DNA from: an uncultured Oscillospiraceae bacterium
GTDB taxonomy: Bacteria; Bacillota; Clostridia; Oscillospirales; Oscillospiraceae
DNA length: 64,000 nt
NCBI GenBank assembly: GCA_934565655.1
Contig: CAKTIE010000006.1
Coordinates: 1 to 64,000, forward strand
Direction: 5' to 3'
The translations under genes were made by a program, and so were the position numbers. Below, piece after piece: positions 1 through 7,997 of this stretch. Position 1 is the first letter of the stretch. The number at the start of each line of letters is the position of its first letter. The notes beneath the pieces were generated by a model. It saw nothing but the letters and a program-made list of their open reading frames with translations, was not told the DNA's origin and searched no databases.

Positions 1-106
1 GGCTTGGTTCGCTATACTCATTTCCCAGTAACGCTACGTTAAAATTTCTACTTGACTTTTCTTAGCAGGTCTTTTTACGATTTCTTCATTCCCCGCTATT
101 ATGCCA

Positions 107-145
107 CAAAAAAAGAGGGAGCGCAAGAGCGCTCCCTTATTTTGC
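107..145. terminator. Rho-independent terminator
   Basis: An inverted repeat (AGGGAGCG / CGCTCCCT, about 116-137) is flanked by an A-run on the left and a T-rich run on the right. It can act on both strands and probably ends a gene lying left of the window. Nothing coding is recognisable in 1-106. Confidence 0.6.
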
Positions 146-175
146 ATATGGGGGTTGCAGGACGCTGCACGCACC

Positions 176-350
176 AAAGGCCCCCTTGTGTAAAGGGGGC
201 TGTCGAGCGAAGCGAGACTGGGGGATTGTCGGTTACCGGACAACCCCTCCGTCGGGGCGTTAAGAAAACATGCCGGTGGCATGTTTTTAGCCCCGATCTC
301 GGCGGCTGTGCCGCCGTAGCTGACACCTCCCCTTACACAGGGGAGGCTTT
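176..350. repeat. MITE-like intergenic repeat, copy 1
   Basis: The element is bounded by inverted ends (AAAGGCCCCCTTGTGTAAAG on the left, CCCCTTACACAGGGGAGGC on the right), each of which is itself a hairpin. The interior shares GGGATTGTCG and CGGACAACC blocks with the copy at 15386-15516. This copy is longer and carries two extra small palindromes (about 268-285 and 298-315). It contains no plausible gene. A non-autonomous mobile or structural repeat is inferred. Confidence 0.6.
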
Positions 351-377
351 GGATGATGCGCTCCCACAATTCGATCC

Positions 378-419
378 GTGCCGCCATCGGCGGCACGCCG
401 AAGCTTTTCTCTCTTCACT
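378..419 (-). repeat. Hairpin plus purine-tail repeat, copy 1
   Basis: A TGCCGCC-ATC-GGCGGCA hairpin is followed by the pyrimidine tract CTTTTCTCTCTTCACT. The same arrangement occurs at 7793-7845 and 37667-37716. This copy abuts the stop codon of the minus-strand lipoprotein gene. Confidence 0.5.
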
Positions 420-1656
420 GCGTCTCGTCAGGGGCGCTTTCGTTCCAGCCGTAAATTTTGATCAGCCGGTGGCTGGTGTAGTAATATGCGCCTGCCGGGA
501 AGTCCGTATAGTTGGTGGTGTTGGAGCACAGCAGATAGTCCACCGTCTCCCCCGCCGCATTGCGGACGATGCCGGAAATGACGGTGGTGTGGTTATGGCC
601 GCCGTCGGGGCCAAGGATCAGGACATCCCCCACCTCGCCGGTATAATAGTTGGCCTCGGTGTCCGCCACAAGGCCGTAACCCCGGTTTTCCCGGGCATAG
701 CTGTAAAAACGGCCCACATTGATCCAGGACAGATCCAGCGTGTTCTGACCGTGCCAGAACCACTTGCTGCCGCCTTCTTCATCCATGGGGATGCCGCCCG
801 CCAGCAGCACCTGCGAGCCGAAGTTCATGCAGTTGCCGCCCACGTCGTCATAGGCGTACCACCGGTCATTGCGCTGGTGGTCATACTGCCGCATGTACTG
901 CTCCGCCGCGGCGCGGTCATAGGGATGGTCACATCTCAGCGTCACCTGCACCGTCTCCTGCCGTTGGAGCTGCCGCCGCTCGATGGCCCGCAGCAGCTGC
1001 TGGAGCCGCCCGTCCACCGAAGCGCCCTCCTCATAGGTCAGGCTGAAATAGGGGTTGTCGTCCGCCTCATGATGCTTGATCAGCCAGCTGCCGTCTGCCT
1101 CAGGCACCAGCTCGAAGATGTGAGGCACATCGTACATTTTGCTGTCCACATCGGGCGTGGCGGCAAAGTGCATCACCGTGGTCTCGTCGGCTTCGATATG
1201 TATCTGCCCCTCCGCGGCGTCCTCCTCGGAGGAGGGCTCCGCCTTGGTGACGGTCAGCACGAAGTCCACGTCCCGCATCCGCAGGTCGGTCAGCGCCTGC
1301 TGGCGGATGGCGGTCAGGGTGCGGATGGACGCCTCGTGCATGGCGGAGTCCTTCTCATCGGAGAACAGCGTACCCAGCTGCGGCTGGTCGAACAGAGCGA
1401 TATCGGTATACCAATCGGTCAGCAGGCGAACCATCAGCTGCTTCTGCTCCTCCGTCACCAGCCCCTCCGGGTCCTCCACCTGTCCGCCGACGGAGGTGGA
1501 AAAGCCGTCCTCCGGCGGCGTCTGATCCTGGGCCTGCTGCTCCCGGCCCGGCTGGGTCTGCCCATCCGGCTGCGCCGGGTCGCCGGAGGGCTTTTGGCCG
1601 CAGGCGGTCAGAAGCATGCAGAGCGCCAGCAGCAAAGGTAAAAGCTTTCGTTTCAT
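415..1656 (-). CDS. Lipoprotein with putative amidase domain
   Basis: This is a 413-aa exported lipoprotein. The N-terminus has a Lys/Arg-rich start, a Leu-rich core and a lipobox ending LLTAC (Cys19). A low-complexity Gln/Pro/Asp linker follows. The C-terminal third (about 250-405) carries the signature of the putative amidase domain Amidase_6 (PF12671): a DDVGGNCMNFGSQ core with the probable nucleophile Cys, a Trp-rich stretch, and a GDVLILGPDGGHNHTTVISG block with the likely catalytic His. A role in peptidoglycan or peptide amide hydrolysis at the outer membrane face is inferred from the domain. The start at 1656 is chosen because GGGAGG precedes it and the lipoprotein signal begins there. 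The gene follows rny on the same strand with a 68-bp gap holding a hairpin (1679-1713). Confidence 0.75.
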   Translation of the reverse strand: MKRKLLPLLLALCMLLTACGQKPSGDPAQPDGQTQPGREQQAQDQTPPEDGFSTSVGGQVEDPEGLVTEEQKQLMVRLLTDWYTDIALFDQPQLGTLFSDEKDSAMHEASIRTLTAIRQQALTDLRMRDVDFVLTVTKAEPSSEEDAAEGQIHIEADETTVMHFAATPDVDSKMYDVPHIFELVPEADGSWLIKHHEADDNPYFSLTYEEGASVDGRLQQLLRAIERRQLQRQETVQVTLRCDHPYDRAAAEQYMRQYDHQRNDRWYAYDDVGGNCMNFGSQVLLAGGIPMDEEGGSKWFWHGQNTLDLSWINVGRFYSYARENRGYGLVADTEANYYTGEVGDVLILGPDGGHNHTTVISGIVRNAAGETVDYLLCSNTTNYTDFPAGAYYYTSHRLIKIYGWNESAPDETQ

Positions 1657-1678
1657 AGGATATCCCTCCCAAGATGCG

Positions 1679-1713
1679 ACTGTGCGGCACCCCGGGGAAG
1701 GGTGTCGCACAGT
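1679..1713. terminator. Hairpin between rny and lipoprotein gene
   Basis: Arms CTGTGCG(A)CACCC and GGGTG(C)CGCACAG form a long stem. The T-run lies on the plus-strand side only, so it is a good terminator only for plus-strand transcription. On the minus strand it may just stabilise the rny 3' end or attenuate read-through. Confidence 0.4.
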
Positions 1714-1724
1714 TTTGTTTCTGT

Positions 1725-3278
1725 TTACTTGGCGTATTCCACGACCTTGGTCTCACGCAGGACGTGAACCTTGATCTGGCCGGGGTATTCCAGCTCGTTC
1801 TCGATACGCTTGGCCAGCTCGCGGGCCAGAATGACCATCTGATCCTCGCTGACCTGCTCGGGCTTCACCATCACGCGCACCTCGCGGCCCGCCTGAATGG
1901 CATAGCTCTTCTCCACACCGGGATAGGTGCCGGTGATCTCCTCCAGCTTCTGCAAACGCTTAATGTAGTTCTCAAGGTTTTCGCGGCGTGCGCCGGGACG
2001 GGCGGCGGAGATGGCGTCGGCAGCCTGCACCAGACATGCCACCAGCGTCTTGCACTCCACGTCGCCGTGATGGGCCTGGATGGCGTGGACGATCTCTTCC
2101 TTCTCCTTGTACTTCCGGGCGTACTCCACACCCAGAGACACATGGGTGCCTTCAAACTCGTGATCCAGCGCCTTGCCGATATCGTGCAACAGACCCGCGC
2201 GCTTGGCGGCGTGGACGTCGGCGCCCAGCTCGGCGGCCATCATGCCTGCGATATGGGACACCTCGATAGAGTGCTGCAGCACGTTCTGGCCATAGCTGGT
2301 GCGGTAATGGAGACGGCCCAGCAGCTTCTGCAGCTCGGGATGCAGGCCGCGGACGCCGGTCTCCAGCACGGCGCGCTCGCCCTCGGAGCGGATGACGGCA
2401 TCCACCTCGCGTCTGGCCTTCTCCACCATCTCCTCGATGTGGGTGGGGTGGATGCGGCCGTCGGCAATGAGCTTTTCCAGGGCAAGGCGGGCCACCTCGC
2501 GGCGTACCGGCTCGAAGCAGGACACCGTGATGGCCTCGGGGGTATCGTCGATAATGAGATCGGCGCCGGTCAGCGTCTCGATGGCGCGGATGTTGCGGCC
2601 TTCGCGGCCGATGATGCGGCCCTTCATCTCGTCATTGGGCAGGGGTACCACACTGACGGTGATCTCGGCCACATGGTCGGCGGCGCAGCGCTGGATCGCG
2701 GTGGCCACGATCTCGCGGGCGCGGGTGTCGGCCTCTTCCTTGGCGCGTGCTTCGATCTCCTTGATCTTCAGGGCAGTCTCGTGGGTGACCTCGGACTCCA
2801 CCTGTGCGATCAGGTACTGCTTGGCCTCGTCGGCGGTGAAGCCGGAGATACGCTCCAGCATCTCCGTCTGGCTGCGCTTGATGAGCTTGATCTCCTCCTG
2901 CTCACGGTCGGCGGCAGCGTGCTTGGCGGCCAATGCTTCTTCCTTCTTCTCGATCTGCTCGGTCTTATGATCGAGATTCTCTTCCTTCTGCTGTAAACGG
3001 CGCTCCTGCTTCTGCAGGTCGGCGCGGCGTTCCTTGACTTCCTTCTCGTATTCGTTTCTGGAGCGCAGGATCTCCTCCTTCGCCTCCACCAATGCTTCGC
3101 GTTTCTTACTCTCGCCATTCTTGATGGCTTCGTTGACGATGCGCAGCGCTTCCTGCTCGGCGTCCTGGATCTTGCCCTGGTCGCGCTTCTGTTTCTGCCG
3201 ATGGATCAGAATACAAGTGAGGATGCCAAGACCAAACGCCGCCACCGCGATCAGCACCGCGTAAACGATCTTGATCAT
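1725..3278 (-). CDS. rny: Ribonuclease Y
   Basis: Membrane-anchored endoribonuclease that initiates mRNA decay in Firmicutes. The 517-aa length matches the family. Order of domains: one transmembrane helix (about 3-25), a long charged coiled coil (about 28-200), a KH RNA-binding domain with [13 protein letters not shown] (about 219-231), then an HD phosphohydrolase domain with the metal-binding pair in LLHDIGK (His365-Asp366). Start 3278 is supported by CAGGAGG seven bases upstream and by the hydrophobic N-terminus; an earlier in-frame ATG (3377) has no such support. A consensus minus-strand promoter lies at 3411-3439, giving a leader of about 125 nt. Confidence 0.97.
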   Translation of the reverse strand: MIKIVYAVLIAVAAFGLGILTCILIHRQKQKRDQGKIQDAEQEALRIVNEAIKNGESKKREALVEAKEEILRSRNEYEKEVKERRADLQKQERRLQQKEENLDHKTEQIEKKEEALAAKHAAADREQEEIKLIKRSQTEMLERISGFTADEAKQYLIAQVESEVTHETALKIKEIEARAKEEADTRAREIVATAIQRCAADHVAEITVSVVPLPNDEMKGRIIGREGRNIRAIETLTGADLIIDDTPEAITVSCFEPVRREVARLALEKLIADGRIHPTHIEEMVEKARREVDAVIRSEGERAVLETGVRGLHPELQKLLGRLHYRTSYGQNVLQHSIEVSHIAGMMAAELGADVHAAKRAGLLHDIGKALDHEFEGTHVSLGVEYARKYKEKEEIVHAIQAHHGDVECKTLVACLVQAADAISAARPGARRENLENYIKRLQKLEEITGTYPGVEKSYAIQAGREVRVMVKPEQVSEDQMVILARELAKRIENELEYPGQIKVHVLRETKVVEYAK

Positions 3279-3410
3279 GGTTTCCTCCTGTAAATATGGT
3301 GTATCCGGACAATCGCCCTCCATCCGGGGACAAGCGGGGATGGGGATGGTGGCTGTCCTCAGAAAATAATCAGACAATTCCCCTAAATCATCTGATAATA
3401 ATCCTTCATA

Positions 3411-3439
3411 ATTCTAACCTCATTACAAGAAACTGTCAA
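3411..3439 (-). promoter_or_regulatory. Sigma-A promoter of rny
   Basis: Reading the minus strand: TTGACA (3439-3434), 17 bp, TAGAAT (3416-3411). It is the only strong promoter in the 223-bp gap between the amidase gene and rny. Confidence 0.8.
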
Positions 3440-3501
3440 GCACAAAAACACACTGTCGTGGAATTTTTGTCCGCACGGGAAAAACATTTTGTCGAATCTG
3501 C

Positions 3502-4245
3502 CTATACGCGCACATAGTCCGACCGTACATAGCCTGCCAGATTCCCGTAGCCGATGCTGTACCAGCCATCATACCGGCCGTACACCGTCAGCTGCGCCTC
3601 ACGGGGCACGCTGCCCACCACCTGCCCGCTCAGGGACGGGAAGGATCGCACGTTCAGGGCGCTCTCCTCTGTGACCACCGTCCCCGTCCGAGGCGTCATG
3701 GGATAGATGAAGGGCAGGGCGAAATACTCCGTCATGGAGCGGGAGAGATTCTCCGCGATGTTCTGGACGTTCTCCTGGATCCACAGCGCGTCGGCGGTGT
3801 TGTCGTGATAGCCGATCTCCAGCAGCACCGCCGGCATTTTGGGCTGGCGCACCTCCCCCAGGGCCGTGGTGGCGCGGGCCGTCACCAGCGCGGGCAGGGG
3901 ATAGATCTCCTTCAGATTCTCCACGAAGATATCGGCGGCCCGCCTGCCGTTGGTGCTGGTGGGGTAGTAAAAGGCAATGATGCCCCGCACCCGGCCCTCG
4001 CTGGAGCCGTCGCCGCTGGCGTTGGAGTGGAGGGCCAGATAGAAGTCATAGCTGCCTCGTGCCGCCTGGGCGATGGAGGACGCGGCGGTCATCTCCGGGG
4101 TATTGCGGGTAAAACGGATGGTATTGGCCCGCAGATACGGCTCCATGGCGTCGGCGATGCGGTTCATCCAGTATTCCTCGCTGCCGGAGCCGGTGATGTA
4201 GGGATTATATTCTTGTGTGCTTGGCGAAATATAAATGTTGGGCAT
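3502..4245 (-). CDS. Amidase_3 N-acetylmuramoyl-L-alanine amidase with SH3 domain
   Basis: This 247-aa protein is expected to cleave the MurNAc-L-Ala bond of peptidoglycan. Residues 1-180 resemble Amidase_3: the N-terminal ISPSTQEYN, a Glu pair in SEEYWMNRIAD, the zinc-binding His in LALHSNASGDG, and the catalytic Glu in LLEIGYHDN. Residues about 190-247 form a bacterial SH3 domain (ALNVRSFPS to GYVRSDYVRV) that likely binds wall. The usual first zinc His (GHGG motif) is replaced by a Ser/Thr stretch, a variant I associate with phage-like and clostridial members. No signal peptide is visible, so release may need a holin, lysis or sporulation context. AAAGGAGGT precedes the start. Confidence 0.8.
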   Translation of the reverse strand: MPNIYISPSTQEYNPYITGSGSEEYWMNRIADAMEPYLRANTIRFTRNTPEMTAASSIAQAARGSYDFYLALHSNASGDGSSEGRVRGIIAFYYPTSTNGRRAADIFVENLKEIYPLPALVTARATTALGEVRQPKMPAVLLEIGYHDNTADALWIQENVQNIAENLSRSMTEYFALPFIYPMTPRTGTVVTEESALNVRSFPSLSGQVVGSVPREAQLTVYGRYDGWYSIGYGNLAGYVRSDYVRV

Positions 4246-4305
4246 GGCGGGACCTCCTTTTTCGGTTTCTCCCTCATATATATGTAGCGCACAGCGAAAC
4301 CATGT

Positions 4306-4313
4306 GCTATAAT
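4306..4313 (+). promoter_or_regulatory. Extended -10 promoter of the rlmI-like gene
   Basis: TGC followed by TATAAT (4308-4313) with a poor -35 lies 34 bp before the methyltransferase start, in the divergent 101-bp gap with the amidase gene. Confidence 0.55.
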
Positions 4314-4346
4314 AGGATATTATTCACACGACAGGAGAGAACCGCC

Positions 4347-5576
4347 ATGAAAGCACTGCGTCCCTATCCCAAGATCACCATCACTCCCAAGGGGGAGGCC
4401 GCCCTGACGGGAGGACACCCGTGGGTCTATGAGGGCGAAGTGACCGCCATGGACGGCACGCCGGAGGACGGTGCGCTGGTGGACGTGGTAAGCCGGAAGG
4501 GCAGCTGGCTGGGCTGCGGCTTCTACAACAGCCACTCCAAAATTCGCGTGCGGCTTCTCAGCCGCAACGCCAACGACGATTTCTCCGACGCCTTCTGGGA
4601 GCGCCGTGTCCGCTACGCCTGGGACTATCGCAAGACCGTCATGGGCGAGACCGACAGCCGCTGCTGCCGCGTCATTTTTGGTGAGGCCGATCTGTTCCCC
4701 GGACTGACGGTGGACCGGTTCGAGTCCGTGCTGGTGACCCAGACCCTGAGCCTTGGCATGGAGCGCATCAAGGATCGCCTGTTCCCGCTGCTGGCAAAGG
4801 TGCTGCGGGAGGACGGGCAGGACATCCGGGGCATCTACGAGCGCAACGACGTGGCCCTGCGGGAGCGGGAGGGCATGGCGCAGAACAAGGGTTGGTACGC
4901 CCTGCCCGGCGAGACGCCGCCGGAGAAAAACTGCGTGGACATCACGGAAAACGGCATCGTCTATACGGTGGACTTTGAAAACGGCCAGAAAACCGGATTC
5001 TTTCTGGATCAGAAGTATAACCGCCTTGCCGTGGCCAGGCTGGCGAAGGGCAGGACGGTGCTGGACTGCTTCACCCATACCGGCAGCTTCGCCCTGAACG
5101 CCGCCAGGGGCGGCGCGGCCCACGTCACCGCCGTGGACATTTCGGAATTTGCCGTGCAGTGCGCGGCGGAGAACGCCCGCCGCAACGGGCTGGACGGTGT
5201 CATGGACTGCATGGCCGCCAACGTGTTCGATCTGCTTCCGGAGCTGGAGAAGCAGCCCCGGAAATACGACTTCATCATCCTCGATCCCCCGGCCTTTACC
5301 AAGAGCCGCAAGACCGTTCACAACGCCATGAGCGGCTATAAGGAGATCAACTACCGGGCCATGAAGCTGCTGCCCCGGGGCGGGTATCTGGCTACCTGCT
5401 CGTGCAGCCACTTCGCCACCGAGGAGCTGTTCATCAAAATGCTCCACAGCGCCGCCCGCGACGCCGGAGTGCAGCTGCGGCAGATCGAGGCCCGGCAGCA
5501 GTGCGCCGACCATCCCATCCTCTGGGGCGTGGAGGAGACGAACTATCTGAAATTCTTTATTTTCCAGGTGGTGTGA
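4347..5576 (+). CDS. RlmI-family class I SAM-dependent rRNA methyltransferase
   Basis: 409-aa protein of the RlmI/RlmK-like family (23S rRNA m5C methyltransferases such as RlmI). The N-terminus (about 1-75) is a PUA-type RNA-binding domain with GHPWVYEGEV. A central EEHUD-like region follows, then a Rossmann methyltransferase domain: VLDCFTHTGSFALNAA (SAM motif I, about 234-249), AVDIS, and the catalytic-loop type motif ILDPPAFTKSR (about 314-324). A CSCSHF segment follows. The exact target base cannot be fixed from sequence. AGGAGAG lies eight bases before the ATG. It is followed 44 bp later by rsmA, making a small ribosome-maturation pair. Confidence 0.85.
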   Translation: MKALRPYPKITITPKGEAALTGGHPWVYEGEVTAMDGTPEDGALVDVVSRKGSWLGCGFYNSHSKIRVRLLSRNANDDFSDAFWERRVRYAWDYRKTVMGETDSRCCRVIFGEADLFPGLTVDRFESVLVTQTLSLGMERIKDRLFPLLAKVLREDGQDIRGIYERNDVALREREGMAQNKGWYALPGETPPEKNCVDITENGIVYTVDFENGQKTGFFLDQKYNRLAVARLAKGRTVLDCFTHTGSFALNAARGGAAHVTAVDISEFAVQCAAENARRNGLDGVMDCMAANVFDLLPELEKQPRKYDFIILDPPAFTKSRKTVHNAMSGYKEINYRAMKLLPRGGYLATCSCSHFATEELFIKMLHSAARDAGVQLRQIEARQQCADHPILWGVEETNYLKFFIFQVV

Positions 5577-5620
5577 GCCTTTGCTCCGCCACACTCTATC
5601 AACGATAAGGAGCAGCAGTA

Positions 5621-6484
5621 ATGGATCTTTGCGACCGCTGGGAGATACAGGCGCTTCTGGAGCGCCACGGTTTCCGTTTTTCCAAGGCCATGGGCCAGAA
5701 TTTTCTCATTGAGGGCTGGGTGCCCCGTGATATCGCCGACGCCAGCGGCGCGGATGAACACACCGGCGTGCTGGAGATCGGCCCCGGCATCGGCCCGCTG
5801 ACGGCCCAGCTGGTGCGCCGGGCGGGCAGGGTGGTGTCGGTGGAGCTGGACGAGCGGCTCTATCCCGTGCTGCGGGAGACCATGGCGGACGCCGGGAACT
5901 TCACCCTGATCGAGGGTGACGCCATGAAGCTGGACTTTTCCCAGGTGGTACAGGAGCATTTTGCCGGACTGCGGCCCATTCTGTGCGCCAACCTGCCCTA
6001 TAACATCACCACCCCCGTGCTGACCAAGTGCGTGGAGAGCCGCTGCTTCGACAGTCTTACGGTGCTGATCCAGAAGGAGGTGGCGGAGCGCATCTGCGCC
6101 CGGGCCGGGACGGCGGAGTACGGCGCGTTTACCGTGCTGATGCAGTACTACACCGCGCCGGAGCTGCTGTTCACCGTACCACCCTCCTGCTTCCTTCCCG
6201 CGCCCAAGGTCACCTCCGCCGTGATCCACTGCCCCGTGCGGAAGGCTCCGCCGGTGGAGGTGGTGTCCGAGGCCGCCCTGTGGCGGACGGTGAAGGCCGC
6301 CTTTGCCCTGCGGCGCAAGACGCTGGTGAACTCCCTTCAGACCGGCTATCAGCTGCCCAAGGAGCAGCTGGCGGGAATCGTCACCGCCTGCGGCTTACCC
6401 GCCGCCGTCCGGGGCGAGCGGCTGACGCTTCAGGACTTTGCCGCCCTGACCAATGCGCTGGCCGGCGCGGAGCAGACAAAATAA
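5621..6484 (+). CDS. rsmA: 16S rRNA (adenine1518/1519-N6)-dimethyltransferase
   Basis: KsgA/RsmA dimethylates two adjacent adenines in helix 45 of 16S rRNA late in 30S assembly. The 287-aa length is standard. Visible motifs: SKAMGQNFLIE near the N-terminus, VLEIGPGIGPLTAQL (SAM motif I), VELDERL (acidic motif II), and NLPYNITTP (catalytic motif IV). The C-terminal helical domain includes KAAFALRRKTLVNSL. AAGGAG precedes the ATG at 5621. An in-frame continuation upstream is not needed. Probably co-transcribed with the upstream methyltransferase. Confidence 0.96.
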   Translation: MDLCDRWEIQALLERHGFRFSKAMGQNFLIEGWVPRDIADASGADEHTGVLEIGPGIGPLTAQLVRRAGRVVSVELDERLYPVLRETMADAGNFTLIEGDAMKLDFSQVVQEHFAGLRPILCANLPYNITTPVLTKCVESRCFDSLTVLIQKEVAERICARAGTAEYGAFTVLMQYYTAPELLFTVPPSCFLPAPKVTSAVIHCPVRKAPPVEVVSEAALWRTVKAAFALRRKTLVNSLQTGYQLPKEQLAGIVTACGLPAAVRGERLTLQDFAALTNALAGAEQTK

Positions 6485-6529
6485 GCCATCGTTTACAAAA
6501 CCTTCACCCACTATTAACGGGAATTATGG

Positions 6530-6535
6530 TATACT
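6530..6535 (+). promoter_or_regulatory. Extended -10 promoter upstream of the AI-2E permease
   Basis: TGG-TATACT (extended -10, hexamer 6530-6535) is preceded by a weak -35. It implies a transcript start near 6542, only about 30 nt before the first plausible codon of the permease. Confidence 0.55.
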
Positions 6536-6631
6536 GGAAGCCAGATTTTACAGAGAAATGAGTGACGACTTCTGGAACTGAACCGAAAAACCATCCGCAA
6601 TGTACTGCTGATCGCCTGCGGCGTCACGCTG

Positions 6632-7717
6632 GTGTGGTGGCTGGTGAACCACTTCGACCTGCTGCTGAATATTCTGGATACCGTTATGGGTATCCTCTCC
6701 CCCATCCTCATCGGACTGGTTCTCGCCTTTGTGTTGAACCTGCTGCTGGCGCCGCTGGAGCGGCTGTGGAACAAGCTGTTTCTGAAGGAAAACAGCAAGC
6801 CCATTGTGAAGAAGCTGCGGCGGCCTGTGTGCCTGCTGCTGAGCTTTCTGATCGTGCTGGGCGTGATCTTCGCCGTGTGCTTCGTGGTGATCCCCCGCCT
6901 GGGCAGCACCGTGGTAGACATGGTGAACACCATCACCGCCTACGTTAAGACGCTGGATGTACGGTATGATGACCTGCGCGCCACGCTGGAGCAGTACGCC
7001 ATCACCCTGCCGGAGATCGACCTGGGCAAAAACGACCTGCTGACCAAGGTCACCGATCTGGTGGCCAAGGGCGGCTCCGCCCTGCTGAATACCACCCTCA
7101 GCGTCACCACGTCGGTGCTGTCGGCGGTGGTTGACCTGCTGATGGGCGTGGTGTTCTCCGTGTACATTCTGGCCCAGAAGGAGACGCTGGGCCGCCAGAT
7201 CAAGCGGCTGCTGTACGCCCTCTTCCCGGAAAATCGGGTCACGCCGTTTCTGGCGTTCCTGGGCCGGGTCAGCCGCACCTTCTCCCAGTTCGTCACCGGC
7301 CAGACCATCGAGGCCGTCATTCTGGGGACACTGGTCTTTCTGGGGATGCTGATCCTCCGGCTGCCCTACGCGTCGGTCATCGCCGTGCTGGTGGGCGTCA
7401 CCGCCCTGATCCCCATTCTCGGCTCGTGGATCGGGGCCATCGTGGGCGCGCTGCTGATCCTGCCGGTGTCCTTCATGCAGGCCATCTGGTTCGTGGTGTT
7501 CCTGATCGTCCTGCAGCAGATCGAGGGCAACCTGATCTATCCCCATGTGGTGGGCAAGTCCGTGGGCCTGCCGGGTATCTGGGTGTTCTTCGCCGTTATC
7601 GTGGGCAGCGGTCTGGGCGGCATCGCCGGTATGCTGCTGGGTGTGCCGGTGTGCGCCGTGATCTATGACGAGGTACGCCGCGCCATGCGCAAAAAGGAAG
7701 CGGCAAAGGCGGCATGA
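6632..7717 (+). CDS. AI-2E family transporter
   Basis: This is a 361-aa polytopic membrane protein with about eight hydrophobic segments. It has the family's conserved second half, including LGRVSRTFSQFVTGQTIEA and PILGSWIGAIVGAL, followed by QQIEGNLIYPHVVGKSVGL. The family includes AI-2 exporter candidates such as TqsA and several ion antiporters, so the substrate is unknown. The first standard start is GTG 6632, but the frame stays open back to 6566 and encodes a basic, family-like ELNRKTIRNVLL stretch. A non-standard CTG at 6572 may therefore be the real start. The stop codon lies inside a REP repeat (7708-7733). Confidence 0.85.
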   Translation: MWWLVNHFDLLLNILDTVMGILSPILIGLVLAFVLNLLLAPLERLWNKLFLKENSKPIVKKLRRPVCLLLSFLIVLGVIFAVCFVVIPRLGSTVVDMVNTITAYVKTLDVRYDDLRATLEQYAITLPEIDLGKNDLLTKVTDLVAKGGSALLNTTLSVTTSVLSAVVDLLMGVVFSVYILAQKETLGRQIKRLLYALFPENRVTPFLAFLGRVSRTFSQFVTGQTIEAVILGTLVFLGMLILRLPYASVIAVLVGVTALIPILGSWIGAIVGALLILPVSFMQAIWFVVFLIVLQQIEGNLIYPHVVGKSVGLPGIWVFFAVIVGSGLGGIAGMLLGVPVCAVIYDEVRRAMRKKEAAKAA

Positions 7718-7733
7718 CCACATGCCGCCCTGC
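7708..7733 (-). repeat. REP-like palindrome, minus orientation
   Basis: Reading the minus strand: GCAGGGCGG, then CATG, then GGTCATGCCGCC. It is paired with an inverted partner at 7754-7783 (BIME-like) and supplies the stop codon of the permease gene. Confidence 0.6.
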
Positions 7734-7753
7734 AAAGCACTATCGGCGGTCAT

Positions 7754-7783
7754 TCCGTAGGGCGGGGTGACCTCACCCCGCCG
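7754..7783 (+). repeat. REP-like palindrome, plus orientation
   Basis: TCCGTAGGGCGG followed by GGTGACCTCACCCCGCCG. Same family as 7708, 29067, 29238, 34896 and 34943; the presumed substrate of the RAYT at 28887-29381. Confidence 0.65.
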
Positions 7784-7792
7784 CTTTCAATT

Positions 7793-7845
7793 CATGCCGC
7801 TTTAGCGGCATACCGCTTCTCTTCACTTTTCTCTTATCTCTTCAC
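7793..7845 (-). repeat. Hairpin plus purine-tail repeat, copy 2
   Basis: CATGCCGC-TTTA-GCGGCAT hairpin followed by a CTTCTCTTCACTTTTCTCTT pyrimidine tract, matching 378-419 and 37667-37716. Confidence 0.5.
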
Positions 7846-7880
7846 GCAGAAAAGCCGCCTCGTTGAGGCGGCTTTTCTGC
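7846..7880. terminator. Rho-independent terminator
   Basis: Near-perfect palindrome GCAGAAAAGCCGCCT-CGTTG-AGGCGGCTTTTCTGC, ending transcription from the AI-2E permease gene before the next promoter. Confidence 0.85.
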
Positions 7881-7895
7881 TTCGGTGGGGAAAAC

Positions 7896-7924
7896 TTGAC
7901 AAGTTTTGCCGAAACTGCTATACT
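7896..7924 (+). promoter_or_regulatory. Consensus sigma-A promoter
   Basis: TTGACA (7896-7901), 17 bp, TATACT (7919-7924), with TGC making an extended -10. It drives the G5/3D protein gene, start 7998. Confidence 0.9.
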
Positions 7925-7997
7925 TTGTGGCGTATTTTTCCATTTTGGCCCCATCCGCGGTTTACCCCGGCGGCCAAATGGATATCATCGAGGTATT

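Noticed and set aside
52..1641. Long plus-strand open frame opposite the lipoprotein gene
   Set aside because: It is antisense to a gene with a signal peptide, lipobox and ribosome binding site; composition (Val/Gly/His/Arg-rich) is that of a GC-rich shadow frame.
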